Positions 33,110-41,780 of a DNA stretch of 64,000 nucleotides are shown here, one piece after another. The position numbers and the translations under genes were made by a program. The stretch is taken from positions 496,001 to 560,000 of the forward strand of contig OX044356.1 of the NCBI GenBank assembly GCA_943846715.1, given 5' to 3'. Under the pieces are notes generated by a model that did not search any database, had not been told where the DNA came from, and worked only from the letters and a program-made list of their open reading frames with translations. Every line of letters starts with the position of its first letter. Positions within the stretch are counted from its first letter, which is position 1. Source of the stretch: TMED14 sp002378565 (GTDB lineage Bacteria > Bacteroidota > Bacteroidia > Flavobacteriales > Schleiferiaceae).

Positions 33110-33931
33110 ATGAGCAACAGACAGTGGACCCCCATCAAAACCTACGGCGACATCCTTTTTGAGATGTGCAATGGCGTCGCGAAAATCACCATCAATCGAC
33201 CAGAAGTTTACAATGCCTTCAGACCTGAAACCAATGTAGACATGATGGATGCCATGGATGTTTGCCGCGAACGTGGTGACATCCGGGTTGTCATACTCAC
33301 AGGTGTTGGTGACAAGGCTTTTTGCAGTGGTGGCGACCAGAACGTCAAAGGTGTTGGTGGCTATGTCGGTGAAGACGGGGTCCCCCGTCTGAATGTGTTG
33401 GATCTGCACAAAAAAATCAGAGAAATCCCAAAGCCAGTGATTGCTATGGTCAACGGCTACGCCATTGGTGGCGGGCATGTATTGCATGTGATTTGTGATT
33501 TGACCGTTGCCTCAGACAATGCCATATTTGGTCAGACAGGCCCTAAAGTGGGCTCCTTTGATGCAGGCTTTGGCAGCAATTACCTGGCCCGTCATGTGGG
33601 ACAGAAAAAAGCCAGGGAAATTTGGTTTCTCTGCGAACAGTACAGTGCAAAAGAGGCGGAAGACATGGGTATGGTGAACAAGGTTGTGCCATTGGCAGAC
33701 TTGGAAAACACAACGATGCAATGGGCTGAAACCATTTGCAAGCGTTCACCCATGGCTATTCGCATGATCAAGCGCGGATTGAATGCAGAATTGGATGGGC
33801 AGCGCGGATTGATGGAGTTTGCTGGCGATGCCACCTTGATGTATTACCTGATGGAAGAAGCACAAGAAGGCAAGCAAGCCTTTTTGGAGAAGCGCGACCC
33901 AGACTTCAACCAATTCCCCACATTTCCTTGA
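33110..33931 (+). CDS. menB: 1,4-dihydroxy-2-naphthoyl-CoA synthase
   Basis: A 273-residue crotonase-family enzyme that closes the naphthoate ring from o-succinylbenzoyl-CoA. CoA and oxyanion-hole features are KAFCSGGDQNVKGVGGYVG and VNGYAIGGGHVLHVICDLT; the catalytic aspartate lies in the GPKVGSFDAGFGSNYLARHVG block that marks MenB. ATG 33110 is preferred over GTG 33104, which overlaps the -10 element. Its stop shares one base with the menA start. Confidence 0.95.
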   Translation: MSNRQWTPIKTYGDILFEMCNGVAKITINRPEVYNAFRPETNVDMMDAMDVCRERGDIRVVILTGVGDKAFCSGGDQNVKGVGGYVGEDGVPRLNVLDLHKKIREIPKPVIAMVNGYAIGGGHVLHVICDLTVASDNAIFGQTGPKVGSFDAGFGSNYLARHVGQKKAREIWFLCEQYSAKEAEDMGMVNKVVPLADLENTTMQWAETICKRSPMAIRMIKRGLNAELDGQRGLMEFAGDATLMYYLMEEAQEGKQAFLEKRDPDFNQFPTFP

Positions 33932-34854
33932 TGCATCATTGGCTGAGCGCCATGCGCTTGAGAACCTTGCCACTTGCAGTGGCTTGCATTGCCCTAGGCA
34001 CCTTGTTGGCTGAGGATCACGGCGGCATGTCATGGCCCGTTGCCATCCTTGCGGTGCTAACGGCTGCTGTTTACCAAATACTATCCAACCTTTCCAATGA
34101 CTTAGGCGATGGCCTCAAGGGCACCGATGACCACCGCCCAGAAGGGGTTGAAAAAAGGGCCTTGGCATCCGGTCAACTCACGGTTGGTCAGCTGCAACGA
34201 GCTGTTCAATGGGCAACAACCTTAGCAGTAATCCTAACCTTTGTTACCGCCACTGTGGGGACTACACAGATGGGGTGGATATGGCGGTCAGTCTTTGTTG
34301 TGTTTGGATTGCTTGCCACCTTAGCTGCCCGTTCCTACACCTTAGGAATAGCATATGGCTACCAGGGTTATGGCGATTTGTTCGCTTTGGTTTTCTTTGG
34401 TCCCCTTGCGGTCTGGGGCTCGTTCACCTTGCAAGTACAAGGCTGGCAACCATTGATTTTATTGGCTGGTTTAAGTGTGGGTATGTTGGCAGCTGCCGTG
34501 CTCAACCTCAACAACATGCGGGACATTGAAACCGATGCCGCGGTTGGCAAACGAACCCTAGCCATGCGAATGGGATTGAAAGCTGCAAAGCACTACCACA
34601 GGGTCTTGGTTTTGGGAGCTTATGTGGCAGCAGGCGCCTATGTCTGGCTTCAAGCCCCTTTGACTTGCAGTCGGAGCTTCCTTTTTGTCGCGGTTCTTCC
34701 TTTGATGTTGAGTGGTTTGCGTGACATGAGAAAGGCCAGCAACCCAGCCCAATTGGATGCCCTTCTCAAGCCCTTGGCTCTGCAAACTGCCTTGTTCGCC
34801 ATCATGCTGGGCGTGGGGCTATTGATCGATTCAAATGCCTGTGCGGCCCCATGA
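33931..34854 (+). CDS. menA: 1,4-dihydroxy-2-naphthoate polyprenyltransferase
   Basis: A 307-residue UbiA-family membrane prenyltransferase that adds the isoprenoid tail to DHNA. It has about eight or nine membrane helices. The first Asp-rich motif is NLSNDLGDGLKGTDDHRPEG (about residues 55-74), and the second NNMRDIETDAAVGKRTLA. ATG 33931 overlaps the menB stop by one base. The same frame is open further upstream, but that part lies within menB. Confidence 0.93.
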   Translation: MHHWLSAMRLRTLPLAVACIALGTLLAEDHGGMSWPVAILAVLTAAVYQILSNLSNDLGDGLKGTDDHRPEGVEKRALASGQLTVGQLQRAVQWATTLAVILTFVTATVGTTQMGWIWRSVFVVFGLLATLAARSYTLGIAYGYQGYGDLFALVFFGPLAVWGSFTLQVQGWQPLILLAGLSVGMLAAAVLNLNNMRDIETDAAVGKRTLAMRMGLKAAKHYHRVLVLGAYVAAGAYVWLQAPLTCSRSFLFVAVLPLMLSGLRDMRKASNPAQLDALLKPLALQTALFAIMLGVGLLIDSNACAAP

Positions 34855-34864
34855 TACACCTGGC

Positions 34865-35944
34865 ATGATGGATAACCGCTGGCACATCAAGCATTGGTCC
34901 CACGAGTTGACCTTCAAGCGACCAGCAGGCACCTCCCGGGGTGTCATGTTGAGTAAGCCTGCTTATTTCATTGAGGTAGCCTGTGAGGGCTTTAAGGGGC
35001 AGGGTGAATGTGGTTTGCTGCCAGGCTTGTCGATTGATGACAGCCCTCAGTACCCTCTTCAGCTGGCAGAGTTCTGTCAGGCCATTGATGCTTTGGGTGC
35101 TGAGCAGTGGTTGGCGTGGGCCGATTCAGGCCAAATTTCTTCCAATTTCTTGCATGCATGGCGGCTCTGGCCTTCCATGGTTTTCGCCTTGGAGCAAACC
35201 TTGCTCTCCTTTCTAGATTCCCGAAATGGGGGGAGTGGCCAGCAGTTGTTTGACAACCCATTCAGTCAACGCAGCAAAGGCATTCCCATCAATGGATTGA
35301 TTTGGATGGGCGATGCAGATCACATGACCCAAGAGGCAGAGGCAAGGCTCAGTGAAGGCTTCACTTGCTTAAAAATGAAGGTGGGTGCCATCGATTTCCA
35401 ACAGGAAATGGCTCAGTTGACCCAGCTTCGTCGCCGTTTTTCATCTCAAGAGTTGGAGCTTCGTGTGGATGCCAATGGGGCCTTCACCAAGGCCAATGCG
35501 GCTGAGGCTATGGATGCATTGTTAACATTGGATTTGCACAGCATAGAGCAGCCATCAGCCCCCACCGACATCGATCTGTTGGCTGAATTGTCAGCCAACC
35601 ACGATCTACCCATCGCCTTGGATGAAAGCTTGATTGGTCGCCATGATTCCCGCACAAGGGATGCCTTGCTCGAGGCGGTGAAGCCAGCATACATTGTGTT
35701 GAAGCCTAGCTTGGTTGGAGGATTTACCAGCGCAGAGGATTGGATCCATCGCGCCAGCAAACGAGGCATTGCATATTGGGTGACCTCTGCCTTGGAAAGT
35801 TCCATGGGACTCAATGCTATTGCGCAATGGGCTGCACAGCTTGAGGGCTTGTCTGGCTACCAAGGGCTGGGAACTGGGTCGATTTACCAGAACAACCTGC
35901 CATCACTGACCAAGGTGAAATCTGGTGAACTCTGGCAGCGATGA
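34865..35944 (+). CDS. menC: o-Succinylbenzoate synthase
   Basis: A 359-residue enolase-superfamily enzyme that dehydrates SHCHC to o-succinylbenzoate. The catalytic lysine pair is in CLKMKVGAID, metal ligands in LRVDANGAF, HSIEQPS and ALDESLIGR, and the opposite-face lysine in YIVLKPSLVGG. The start is ATG 34865 or 34868, ten bases after the menA stop codon. It overlaps menE by four bases. Confidence 0.92.
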   Translation: MMDNRWHIKHWSHELTFKRPAGTSRGVMLSKPAYFIEVACEGFKGQGECGLLPGLSIDDSPQYPLQLAEFCQAIDALGAEQWLAWADSGQISSNFLHAWRLWPSMVFALEQTLLSFLDSRNGGSGQQLFDNPFSQRSKGIPINGLIWMGDADHMTQEAEARLSEGFTCLKMKVGAIDFQQEMAQLTQLRRRFSSQELELRVDANGAFTKANAAEAMDALLTLDLHSIEQPSAPTDIDLLAELSANHDLPIALDESLIGRHDSRTRDALLEAVKPAYIVLKPSLVGGFTSAEDWIHRASKRGIAYWVTSALESSMGLNAIAQWAAQLEGLSGYQGLGTGSIYQNNLPSLTKVKSGELWQR

Positions 35945-36945
35945 GTCAGCTCAATTTCCATCCCGACTGCGATGCAAGTCGCCAACAATCGGCTAAAGAT
36001 GCCGTGGCTTGGTGGGAGTCAGGCCAGTCCCATTTGACCATATCCACCAGTGGAAGCACGGGTGAGCCAAAAAACATTGACCTGAATCGCCAGGGCATCG
36101 AAGCCAGCATTGCAGCCACAGAAAGGTATGCTGAGGGCTTGTTTCCCTTGGGTCGACGAGGTCGGACAGCCATTTGCCTGGACATGCATCATGTGGCGGG
36201 GCTTTTTTCCCTGTTTCGTGGCCTCGCATGGGGGTGGGACATTGATGTCTTCCCGATAAAACGTCAACCAGACTTGCAGGGCAAGTATGATTGGATTTCA
36301 CTCATCCCTCAGCAAGCGATGGCCTTAACTCAAGATCAATGGCAGGGCTTATCCGTTTGTTTGCTTGGTGGTGGGCCGTTATCGACCCTTGAACGAGACC
36401 ATTTGACCAGTCAGCCCTGTCGAATAATTCAAGGCTATGGCATGACGGAAACATACACCCACATTGCTTTGAAGCGCTTGATGGATGAGAGCTATCAATG
36501 CCTTCCGGGGGTTTCTGTCTCTGCCGATGACTCAGGATGCTTGATCATTGATTGCCCGGATCGAGGCATTCACAACCTGCTGACCACAGACTTGGTGGAC
36601 CTGCAAGGCTGTGGAAGGTTTCAATGGCTGGGCCGCGCGGATGATGTGATCCTGAGTGCAGGTAAAAAAATACACCCTGAGGTGGTTGAGAACAGCTTGC
36701 AAAAGCACTGGTCTCATCGCGGATTCCTGGTGGCATTAGACCACCAGCAATGGGGACAGGCGGCCGTGTGGCTCAGCGAACCCCTGGAAGACTTTGACGT
36801 TCAACAATGGCAAAAAGCCCTGGCGCATCTGCCGTCATGGCAACGCCCCAAGGCCTTTGTGCAATGTATACTGCCACTGACTGCAAGTGGTAAATGGGAT
36901 CGGCGAAAGGGCCGATCAATGGCTCAGGAATTGGCCTTGCTGTGA
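35941..36945 (+). CDS. menE: o-Succinylbenzoate-CoA ligase (short form)
   Basis: A 334-residue ANL-family ligase that activates o-succinylbenzoate with CoA for MenB. The P-loop is LTISTSGSTGEPKNIDLN (about residues 29-46), A5 IQGYGMTETYTHIALK, A7-A8 WLGRADDVILSAGKKIHPEVVE, and the A10 lysine is in TASGKWDRRKG. It is over 100 residues shorter than E. coli MenE (451), mainly at the N-terminus, but all catalytic motifs remain; short MenE is usual in Bacteroidota. Its last 22 bases overlap the convergent aldolase gene. Confidence 0.9.
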   Translation: MSQLNFHPDCDASRQQSAKDAVAWWESGQSHLTISTSGSTGEPKNIDLNRQGIEASIAATERYAEGLFPLGRRGRTAICLDMHHVAGLFSLFRGLAWGWDIDVFPIKRQPDLQGKYDWISLIPQQAMALTQDQWQGLSVCLLGGGPLSTLERDHLTSQPCRIIQGYGMTETYTHIALKRLMDESYQCLPGVSVSADDSGCLIIDCPDRGIHNLLTTDLVDLQGCGRFQWLGRADDVILSAGKKIHPEVVENSLQKHWSHRGFLVALDHQQWGQAAVWLSEPLEDFDVQQWQKALAHLPSWQRPKAFVQCILPLTASGKWDRRKGRSMAQELALL

Positions 36946-37580
36946 TCAGCTAGGAATGTAGCTAAACCGCTGTCGGTTAATGGGTGCTTGAGCAAGGCGT
37001 TGATCGCGCTCAAAGGACCAGTCATGACATCTGCGCCTAACTCAGCACATTGGATGATGTGCATCGGGTGACGCACAGAGGCTGCAAGGATTTCTGTTTC
37101 GTAGCCGTAGTTGTCATAAATCAAGCGAATGGTATCAATCAAACCCATGCCATCAGTTGAAATGTCATCCAAACGACCAATGAATGGTGACACGTATGTG
37201 GCGCCTGCCTTCGCAGCCAATAGGGCTTGGCCAGCAGAAAACACGAGGGTGCAGTTTGTTTTGATGCCCCTGTCAGTGAAATAACGAATGGCCTTGATGC
37301 CGTCCTTGATCATGGGAATCTTCACCACGATTTTGTCATCCAATTCAGCCAATGCTTCACCTTCTTTAACCATGCCTTCAAAGTCTGTTGCAATAACCTC
37401 TGCGCTGACGTCGCCGTCCACGATGTCACAGATGGCCTGGTAGTGCTTGATCACGTTATCATGGCCGGAAACACCTTCCTTTGCCATGAGTGATGGGTTG
37501 GTGGTGACGCCATCAAGAATGCCCATGTCTTGAGCTTCTTTGATGTCGGAGAGGTTGGCGGTGTCGATGAAGAATTTCAT
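36924..37580 (-). CDS. fsa: Fructose-6-phosphate aldolase/transaldolase-like protein
   Basis: A 218-residue TIM-barrel of the small transaldolase (TalC/FSA) group. It begins MKFFIDTANLSDIKEA; the Schiff-base lysine is in KIVVKIPMIKDGIKA (about residues 83-97), followed by CTLVFSAGQALLAAKAGATYVSPFIGRLDD. Members either act as transaldolase in the pentose phosphate pathway or cleave fructose 6-phosphate; the sequence alone does not decide. A perfect 11-base tandem repeat lies just before the ATG. Confidence 0.9.
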   Translation of the reverse strand: MKFFIDTANLSDIKEAQDMGILDGVTTNPSLMAKEGVSGHDNVIKHYQAICDIVDGDVSAEVIATDFEGMVKEGEALAELDDKIVVKIPMIKDGIKAIRYFTDRGIKTNCTLVFSAGQALLAAKAGATYVSPFIGRLDDISTDGMGLIDTIRLIYDNYGYETEILAASVRHPMHIIQCAELGADVMTGPLSAINALLKHPLTDSGLATFLADHSKANS

Positions 37581-37601
37581 AGTGGTGGAATAGTGGTGGA
37601 A
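37580..37601 (-). repeat. Two perfect 11-base tandem copies in the fsa leader
   Basis: TAGTGGTGGAA occurs at 37580-37590 and again at 37591-37601 (TTCCACCACTA twice on the fsa strand). The copies touch the start codon, so both would lie in the fsa 5' untranslated region. Confidence 0.75.
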
Positions 37602-37610
37602 TTATGACCT

Positions 37611-37618
37611 CAAAGGTC
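37611..37618 (-). promoter_or_regulatory. Possible -10 element of fsa
   Basis: The minus strand reads GACCTTTG, one mismatch to TAnnTTTG, 30 bases before ATG 37580. It forms one arm of a short palindrome (GACCT-CAA-AGGTC). Confidence 0.35.
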
Positions 37619-37655
37619 GTTCAAATCCTCGGGTCATAGACGGCCCCACAAGCCT

Positions 37656-37663
37656 TATTTTTG
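37656..37663 (+). promoter_or_regulatory. -10 element of the fused E1 gene
   Basis: TATTTTTG, a full match to TAnnTTTG, nine bases before ATG 37673. It overlaps the in-frame TTG at 37661, which argues against that codon as the start. Confidence 0.55.
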
Positions 37664-37672
37664 CACCAACAT

Positions 37673-39997
37673 ATGCACAACAAGAATTTTACCCAATCTA
37701 TTCTGGATGACTACCGCCTAGCCAACCTGAGTCGATCATGCAGCTTGTTGGGTCGCAAAGAAGTGCTGACAGGTAAAGCGAAGTTTGGCATTTTTGGTGA
37801 CGGCAAGGAGCTGGCGCAACTGGCATGGGCAAAGGTTTTTGATGAAGGAGACTTTCGCAGCGGCTATTACAGGGATCAGACTTTCATGATGGCTATTGGG
37901 GCATTGACCCCGAAGCAATTTTTCGCATCCCTTTACGCAGACACCAACCTGGACAATGAGCCAGCCAGTGGCGGCCGTCAGATGAATGGCCATTTTGCTA
38001 CCAGAAGTTTGGATGACAATGGCCAGTGGAAGTCCTTGGTGGATCAAAAAAACTCGTCGGCAGACATCAGCCCGACAGGCGGCCAGATGCCCCGCCTTTT
38101 AGGTCTTGCTCAAGCTTCCAAGGTCTACCGCGCGCTTGATATTGACAATGGATTCAGCCGCAAGGGCCAGGAGGTTGCATGGGGAACCATTGGCAATGCC
38201 TCCACCTCTGAGGGGCCTTTTTGGGAAGCGATCAACGCAGCTGGTGTGATGCAAGTACCATTGGTAGCTTGTGTTTGGGATGATGCGTATGGTATTTCTG
38301 TGCACGCAAAACACCAAACCATCAAGGAAAACATATCCACTGCCTTGTCAGGCTTTCAAAGGGACATTCAAACTGAAGGGGCTGAGTCAAAAGGGTTTGA
38401 AATCATCAAAGCGAAGGGTTGGGATTACCCTGGATTGGTGGCAGCATTTGAACAGGCATCCGTGGTGGCACGAGAGGATCATGTGCCTGTGCTCTTGCAT
38501 GTCAATGAGATGACACAACCGTTGGGCCACTCGACATCAGGTAGCCACGAACGCTACAAAAGCAAGGATCGCCTAGCTTGGGAGCTTGAGTATGATTGCA
38601 TCAGTCAGTTCAGGTCCTTCATCCTCGCCAATCAACTGGCGGATGAAACCACCTTGGATCAACTGGCCAATGACGCAGACAAAGAGGCAAAGGCAGCCAT
38701 GAAATCTGCCTATGCAGCCTACTTGGAGCCCCTGCAATTGATCCGAGATCAGGCAGCAGATTGGCTGGATGTCTTGGGACAAGAAGCGAAGGCAACCTCA
38801 CTTAGGGCTGACCACAGTGCCATGTGGCGAGATGCAATCACACCCCTTAGGAATGCCATCAGCGCAAAGGAGGCCATGGGCCAAGATGCTGGCATGGCAA
38901 AGGTTTGGGTGGCCGGTCAGATGCAGCATGGATTCCAAGTTTATGGCGACCATTTGTACTCAGGGGATGCCTTGAAGGTGCCTCATGTACCTGCAGCGTA
39001 TGCAGAAAACGGAAAACCTGTGGATGGCCGTCTGGTGCTTCGCGATAATTTCAAGGCCATGTTCAATCGACACCCTGAGGCCATGGTCTTCGGTGAAGAT
39101 TCTGGCGCGATTGGTGATGTGAACCAGGGCTTAGAGGGCATGCAAGAGGCCTTTGGTGAGACCCGTGTCAGCGACACAGGTATTCGCGAAATAACGATCA
39201 TGGGTCAGGGTATAGGCCTAGCCATGAGAGGCTTGAGGCCCATTGCTGAAATTCAGTACTTGGATTACTTGCTTTACGGCATGCAAATCCTCAGTGACGA
39301 TTGCGCCACAGTGAGGTGGAGAACTGCAGGAGGGCAGCAATGCCCCTTGATTGTCAGGACCCGAGGCCATCGTCTGGAAGGTATCTGGCACAGCGGTTCC
39401 CCCATGGGTATGATTTTAGGCGCTTTGCGTGGCATGATCATTTGCACCCCAAGAAACATGACACAAGCAGCAGGTATGTACAACACTTTAATGCAGGCCA
39501 ATGAACCGGCTCTTGTGATTGAATGCCTCAATGGCTACCGGTTGAAAGAAGCGATGCCAATCAATTTGGGTGAATTCACGGTACCTCTGGGCCAAGCTGA
39601 AATCCTCAGAGAGGGAGAGGACATCACCATCTTGACCTATGGTAGCATGTGCCGCATGGTGATGGAAGCGGCCAAGCAATTGAGTGACCTAGACATGGAA
39701 GTTGAAGTTGTGGATGCACAAACGTTGATGCCATTTGACACCAACGGGCTTGCATCAGCATCCCTTGCGAAAACCAACCGTTTGTTGATTGTTGACGAAG
39801 ACGTGGAGGGTGGTGCGTCTGCCTTCCTACTTAAGCGCGTCATGGAGGATCAAGGCGGATTCATGCATCTGGATTTGGCACCAAGAACCTTGACCGCGAA
39901 GGCACATCGACCAGCCTATGGCAGCGATGGTGATTATTTCTCCAAGCCAAGCGTGGAAGATGTGGTTGAGGCGGTGATTGAGATGCTCCAAGGCTGA
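37673..39997 (+). CDS. 2-oxoacid dehydrogenase E1, fused alpha and beta subunits
   Basis: A 774-residue thiamin diphosphate-dependent E1 that decarboxylates 2-oxoacids and passes the acyl group to a lipoyl E2. Residues ~1-350 are the alpha part (YYRDQTFMMAIGAL; ThDP site in GNASTSEGPFWEAINAAGVM...WDDAYGIS), and residues ~440-774 the beta part (VFGEDSGAIGDVNQGLEGMQ, GQGIGLAMRGLRPIAEIQYLDY, LIVRTRGHRLEGIWHSGSPMG, VVDAQTLMPFD). The alpha-beta fusion is common in Bacteroidota and usually annotated as branched-chain 2-oxoacid or 2-oxoisovalerate dehydrogenase. It is a single gene; E2 is not in the window, while E3 is at 24.4 kb and lipA at 59.7 kb. Confidence 0.9.
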   Translation: MHNKNFTQSILDDYRLANLSRSCSLLGRKEVLTGKAKFGIFGDGKELAQLAWAKVFDEGDFRSGYYRDQTFMMAIGALTPKQFFASLYADTNLDNEPASGGRQMNGHFATRSLDDNGQWKSLVDQKNSSADISPTGGQMPRLLGLAQASKVYRALDIDNGFSRKGQEVAWGTIGNASTSEGPFWEAINAAGVMQVPLVACVWDDAYGISVHAKHQTIKENISTALSGFQRDIQTEGAESKGFEIIKAKGWDYPGLVAAFEQASVVAREDHVPVLLHVNEMTQPLGHSTSGSHERYKSKDRLAWELEYDCISQFRSFILANQLADETTLDQLANDADKEAKAAMKSAYAAYLEPLQLIRDQAADWLDVLGQEAKATSLRADHSAMWRDAITPLRNAISAKEAMGQDAGMAKVWVAGQMQHGFQVYGDHLYSGDALKVPHVPAAYAENGKPVDGRLVLRDNFKAMFNRHPEAMVFGEDSGAIGDVNQGLEGMQEAFGETRVSDTGIREITIMGQGIGLAMRGLRPIAEIQYLDYLLYGMQILSDDCATVRWRTAGGQQCPLIVRTRGHRLEGIWHSGSPMGMILGALRGMIICTPRNMTQAAGMYNTLMQANEPALVIECLNGYRLKEAMPINLGEFTVPLGQAEILREGEDITILTYGSMCRMVMEAAKQLSDLDMEVEVVDAQTLMPFDTNGLASASLAKTNRLLIVDEDVEGGASAFLLKRVMEDQGGFMHLDLAPRTLTAKAHRPAYGSDGDYFSKPSVEDVVEAVIEMLQG

Positions 39998-40040
39998 GTC
40001 AAACACCCATCCTGATAGATTATCCATCAGAGTTTTAAGC

Positions 40041-40139
40041 AAAAAAGGCAAGAACTCTATCACACTGCATCAACCTTTTACCCTTGCTGCGTTTCCGCCC
40101 TGGGGGATTCAAAGGGAGCTAGTTGTAGAGCCTTGCCCG
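40041..40139 (-). ncRNA. ffs: Signal recognition particle RNA, small bacterial type
   Basis: The minus strand folds as one long hairpin. The ends GGCAAG and CTTGCC pair, as do CTCTA and TAGAG further in. The tip holds the SRP domain IV signature CCAGGGCGGAAACGCAGCA: stem GCG-GAAA-CGC with a GNRA tetraloop, and the asymmetric AGG/AGCA internal loop that binds Ffh. A run of six T on this strand follows the closing stem and can act as terminator. A full -10 TATCTTTG sits five bases upstream. The RNA is about 95-100 nt, without an Alu domain. The exact ends are estimated from pairing. Confidence 0.88.
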
Positions 40140-40143
40140 GCGG

Positions 40144-40151
40144 CAAAGATA
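40144..40151 (-). promoter_or_regulatory. -10 element of the SRP RNA gene
   Basis: The minus strand reads TATCTTTG, a full match to TAnnTTTG, ending about five bases before the predicted RNA 5' end. This gives a local estimate of the distance from -10 box to transcription start. Confidence 0.65.
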
Positions 40152-40154
40152 GCC

Positions 40155-40162
40155 GACCTTTG
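40155..40162 (+). promoter_or_regulatory. Probable -10 element of the endonuclease I gene
   Basis: GACCTTTG, one mismatch to TAnnTTTG, four bases before ATG 40167. It lies back-to-back with the divergent SRP RNA promoter, three bases away. Confidence 0.45.
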
Positions 40163-40166
40163 GTAA

Positions 40167-41762
40167 ATGAAACCAAGCCAAACTTTTGTACTCGCTTCTT
40201 TTTTTATGGCATTCAGTGCCAATGCACAATTCATCCAACAGGACAGTGTCAACTTGTCGCCGGTCAATGAGCTACAAAGGGATTCAGTGGCTGTGTGGAT
40301 GAGCAATCCCACCGCACAAAGCACAGAAATTCTTGATGTCTGGACCATGCCCTTGTACGGCAACACCCTTGCATCAGTTAGGGTTCCCAATGCTGTGATT
40401 CCTTCCGGTGACTCAGTGCAAGTATGGGTTGCTTTCACGCCAGAGCACAATGTCATGCACAAGTTGCCGATCCTATTTCACCTGTCAGATGAGCGCGGCT
40501 ATGAACTGTTAACCCTGAAGGTACAGGGGCAGTGGAGTCGCAGCTACTACCAATCTACAGAGAACAAGGTGCAGTCAGCCTTGCGTGGTGCTTTGACCAC
40601 GCGGCTAGGTCAGGGCTACAACTCCTTGAGTTATTCGATTGCCCGCGATAACATGTATGGGACTTTGGACAACCACAATGGTCAGGTAGAATGTGTTTAC
40701 ACGGGGCGTTCTGCCACGTTCAATACCCGCGCAGGTGCCAATGCGAACAACATCAATTGTGAGCACACCTTTCCGCAAAGCAAGTTCAATTCAGCTCAGC
40801 CGATGAAGTCAGATATTCATCACCTTTTCCCCTGCGACGCATCGGCTAACAGCTCAAGAAGCAATCACCCCTTTGGTATCGTGACAGGTACACCTGCATG
40901 GTCTAACGGTGGAAGCAAGCGCTTGGGCTCGATTTGGGAGCCTAGGGATGTGCACAAAGGTGATGCAGCCCGAGCCATGCTCTATTTTGTTGCCCGCTAT
41001 GGCGATTACAGCAACTTCTTTGTTGGACAGGAAACCTTGCTAAGGCAGTGGCATGTGCAATACCCACCCGATTCATTGGACCGACTCCGCAATGATGGCA
41101 TTTACAGTTTGCAAAACAACAGAAATCCTTTTGTGGATTACCCGCAGATCACTGAACGTGTCAGCCAATGGTCTGGCACTTTTGCAGAGACCACCACGTG
41201 GGATTCTCACCGTTCAGAGGACACCTTGCAGTTTGCCTTGCGTGGATCTGGTTATGGTGAGCGAAAGTTCATGGTAGTCAACAGCGGCACCGAGACGATT
41301 TATTTAAGCAATTTGGCACTCAGCCATTCCAGCATAAGTCTTAGCAACCCGTCCAATGTGACCATTGAACCAGGGCATAGCCACATGGTAACTTTGACCT
41401 ATGACGCCACCATCAATTTCACAGGAGAAACCCTGAGTTATTTGGAATCCACGGCTTCAGGATTTAATCAGGTGACGATTCATGTCAACTCGTCCAACAG
41501 CTTTTCAGTTGTTGAGCCACAGGTGACATCTGAATTATTGGTCCTGCCTGCTGCAGGCAAGGTGCTGGTTTACCCCATCAAGGAAGGGTCTCAAGTTGAA
41601 TTGCTTGCCATTGACGGCAGGGTGCTTCAATCGCTTCGTGCCTCAGAGGATGCGAGCAAGGCTCAACCCATGCACATCCTAGTGAACAGCCAGTTAGCTG
41701 GCATTGTTCGCGTGACCGATGGACCTGACGTCCAAACCATTAAGTTTATCTTTACGCTTTAA
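40167..41762 (+). CDS. Secreted endonuclease I family nuclease
   Basis: A 531-residue exported protein. Signal peptide residues 1-~20 (VLASFFMAFSANAQ). Residues ~25-125 form a beta-rich domain like the DUF1573/ASH-type repeats (PTAQSTEILDVWTMPLYG). Residues ~130-340 are the endonuclease I domain: NCEHTFPQSKFNSAQPMKSDIHHLFP carries the HNH-like catalytic histidines, and SRSNHPFGIV the metal asparagine. A second beta domain follows, then a ~75-residue tail (VYPIKEGSQVELLAIDGRVLQS...) that looks like a type IX secretion sorting domain. It probably degrades extracellular DNA or RNA. Monocistronic, divergent from the SRP RNA gene. Confidence 0.85.
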   Translation: MKPSQTFVLASFFMAFSANAQFIQQDSVNLSPVNELQRDSVAVWMSNPTAQSTEILDVWTMPLYGNTLASVRVPNAVIPSGDSVQVWVAFTPEHNVMHKLPILFHLSDERGYELLTLKVQGQWSRSYYQSTENKVQSALRGALTTRLGQGYNSLSYSIARDNMYGTLDNHNGQVECVYTGRSATFNTRAGANANNINCEHTFPQSKFNSAQPMKSDIHHLFPCDASANSSRSNHPFGIVTGTPAWSNGGSKRLGSIWEPRDVHKGDAARAMLYFVARYGDYSNFFVGQETLLRQWHVQYPPDSLDRLRNDGIYSLQNNRNPFVDYPQITERVSQWSGTFAETTTWDSHRSEDTLQFALRGSGYGERKFMVVNSGTETIYLSNLALSHSSISLSNPSNVTIEPGHSHMVTLTYDATINFTGETLSYLESTASGFNQVTIHVNSSNSFSVVEPQVTSELLVLPAAGKVLVYPIKEGSQVELLAIDGRVLQSLRASEDASKAQPMHILVNSQLAGIVRVTDGPDVQTIKFIFTL

Positions 41763-41780
41763 TTTAAAAAGTCCTTCACC

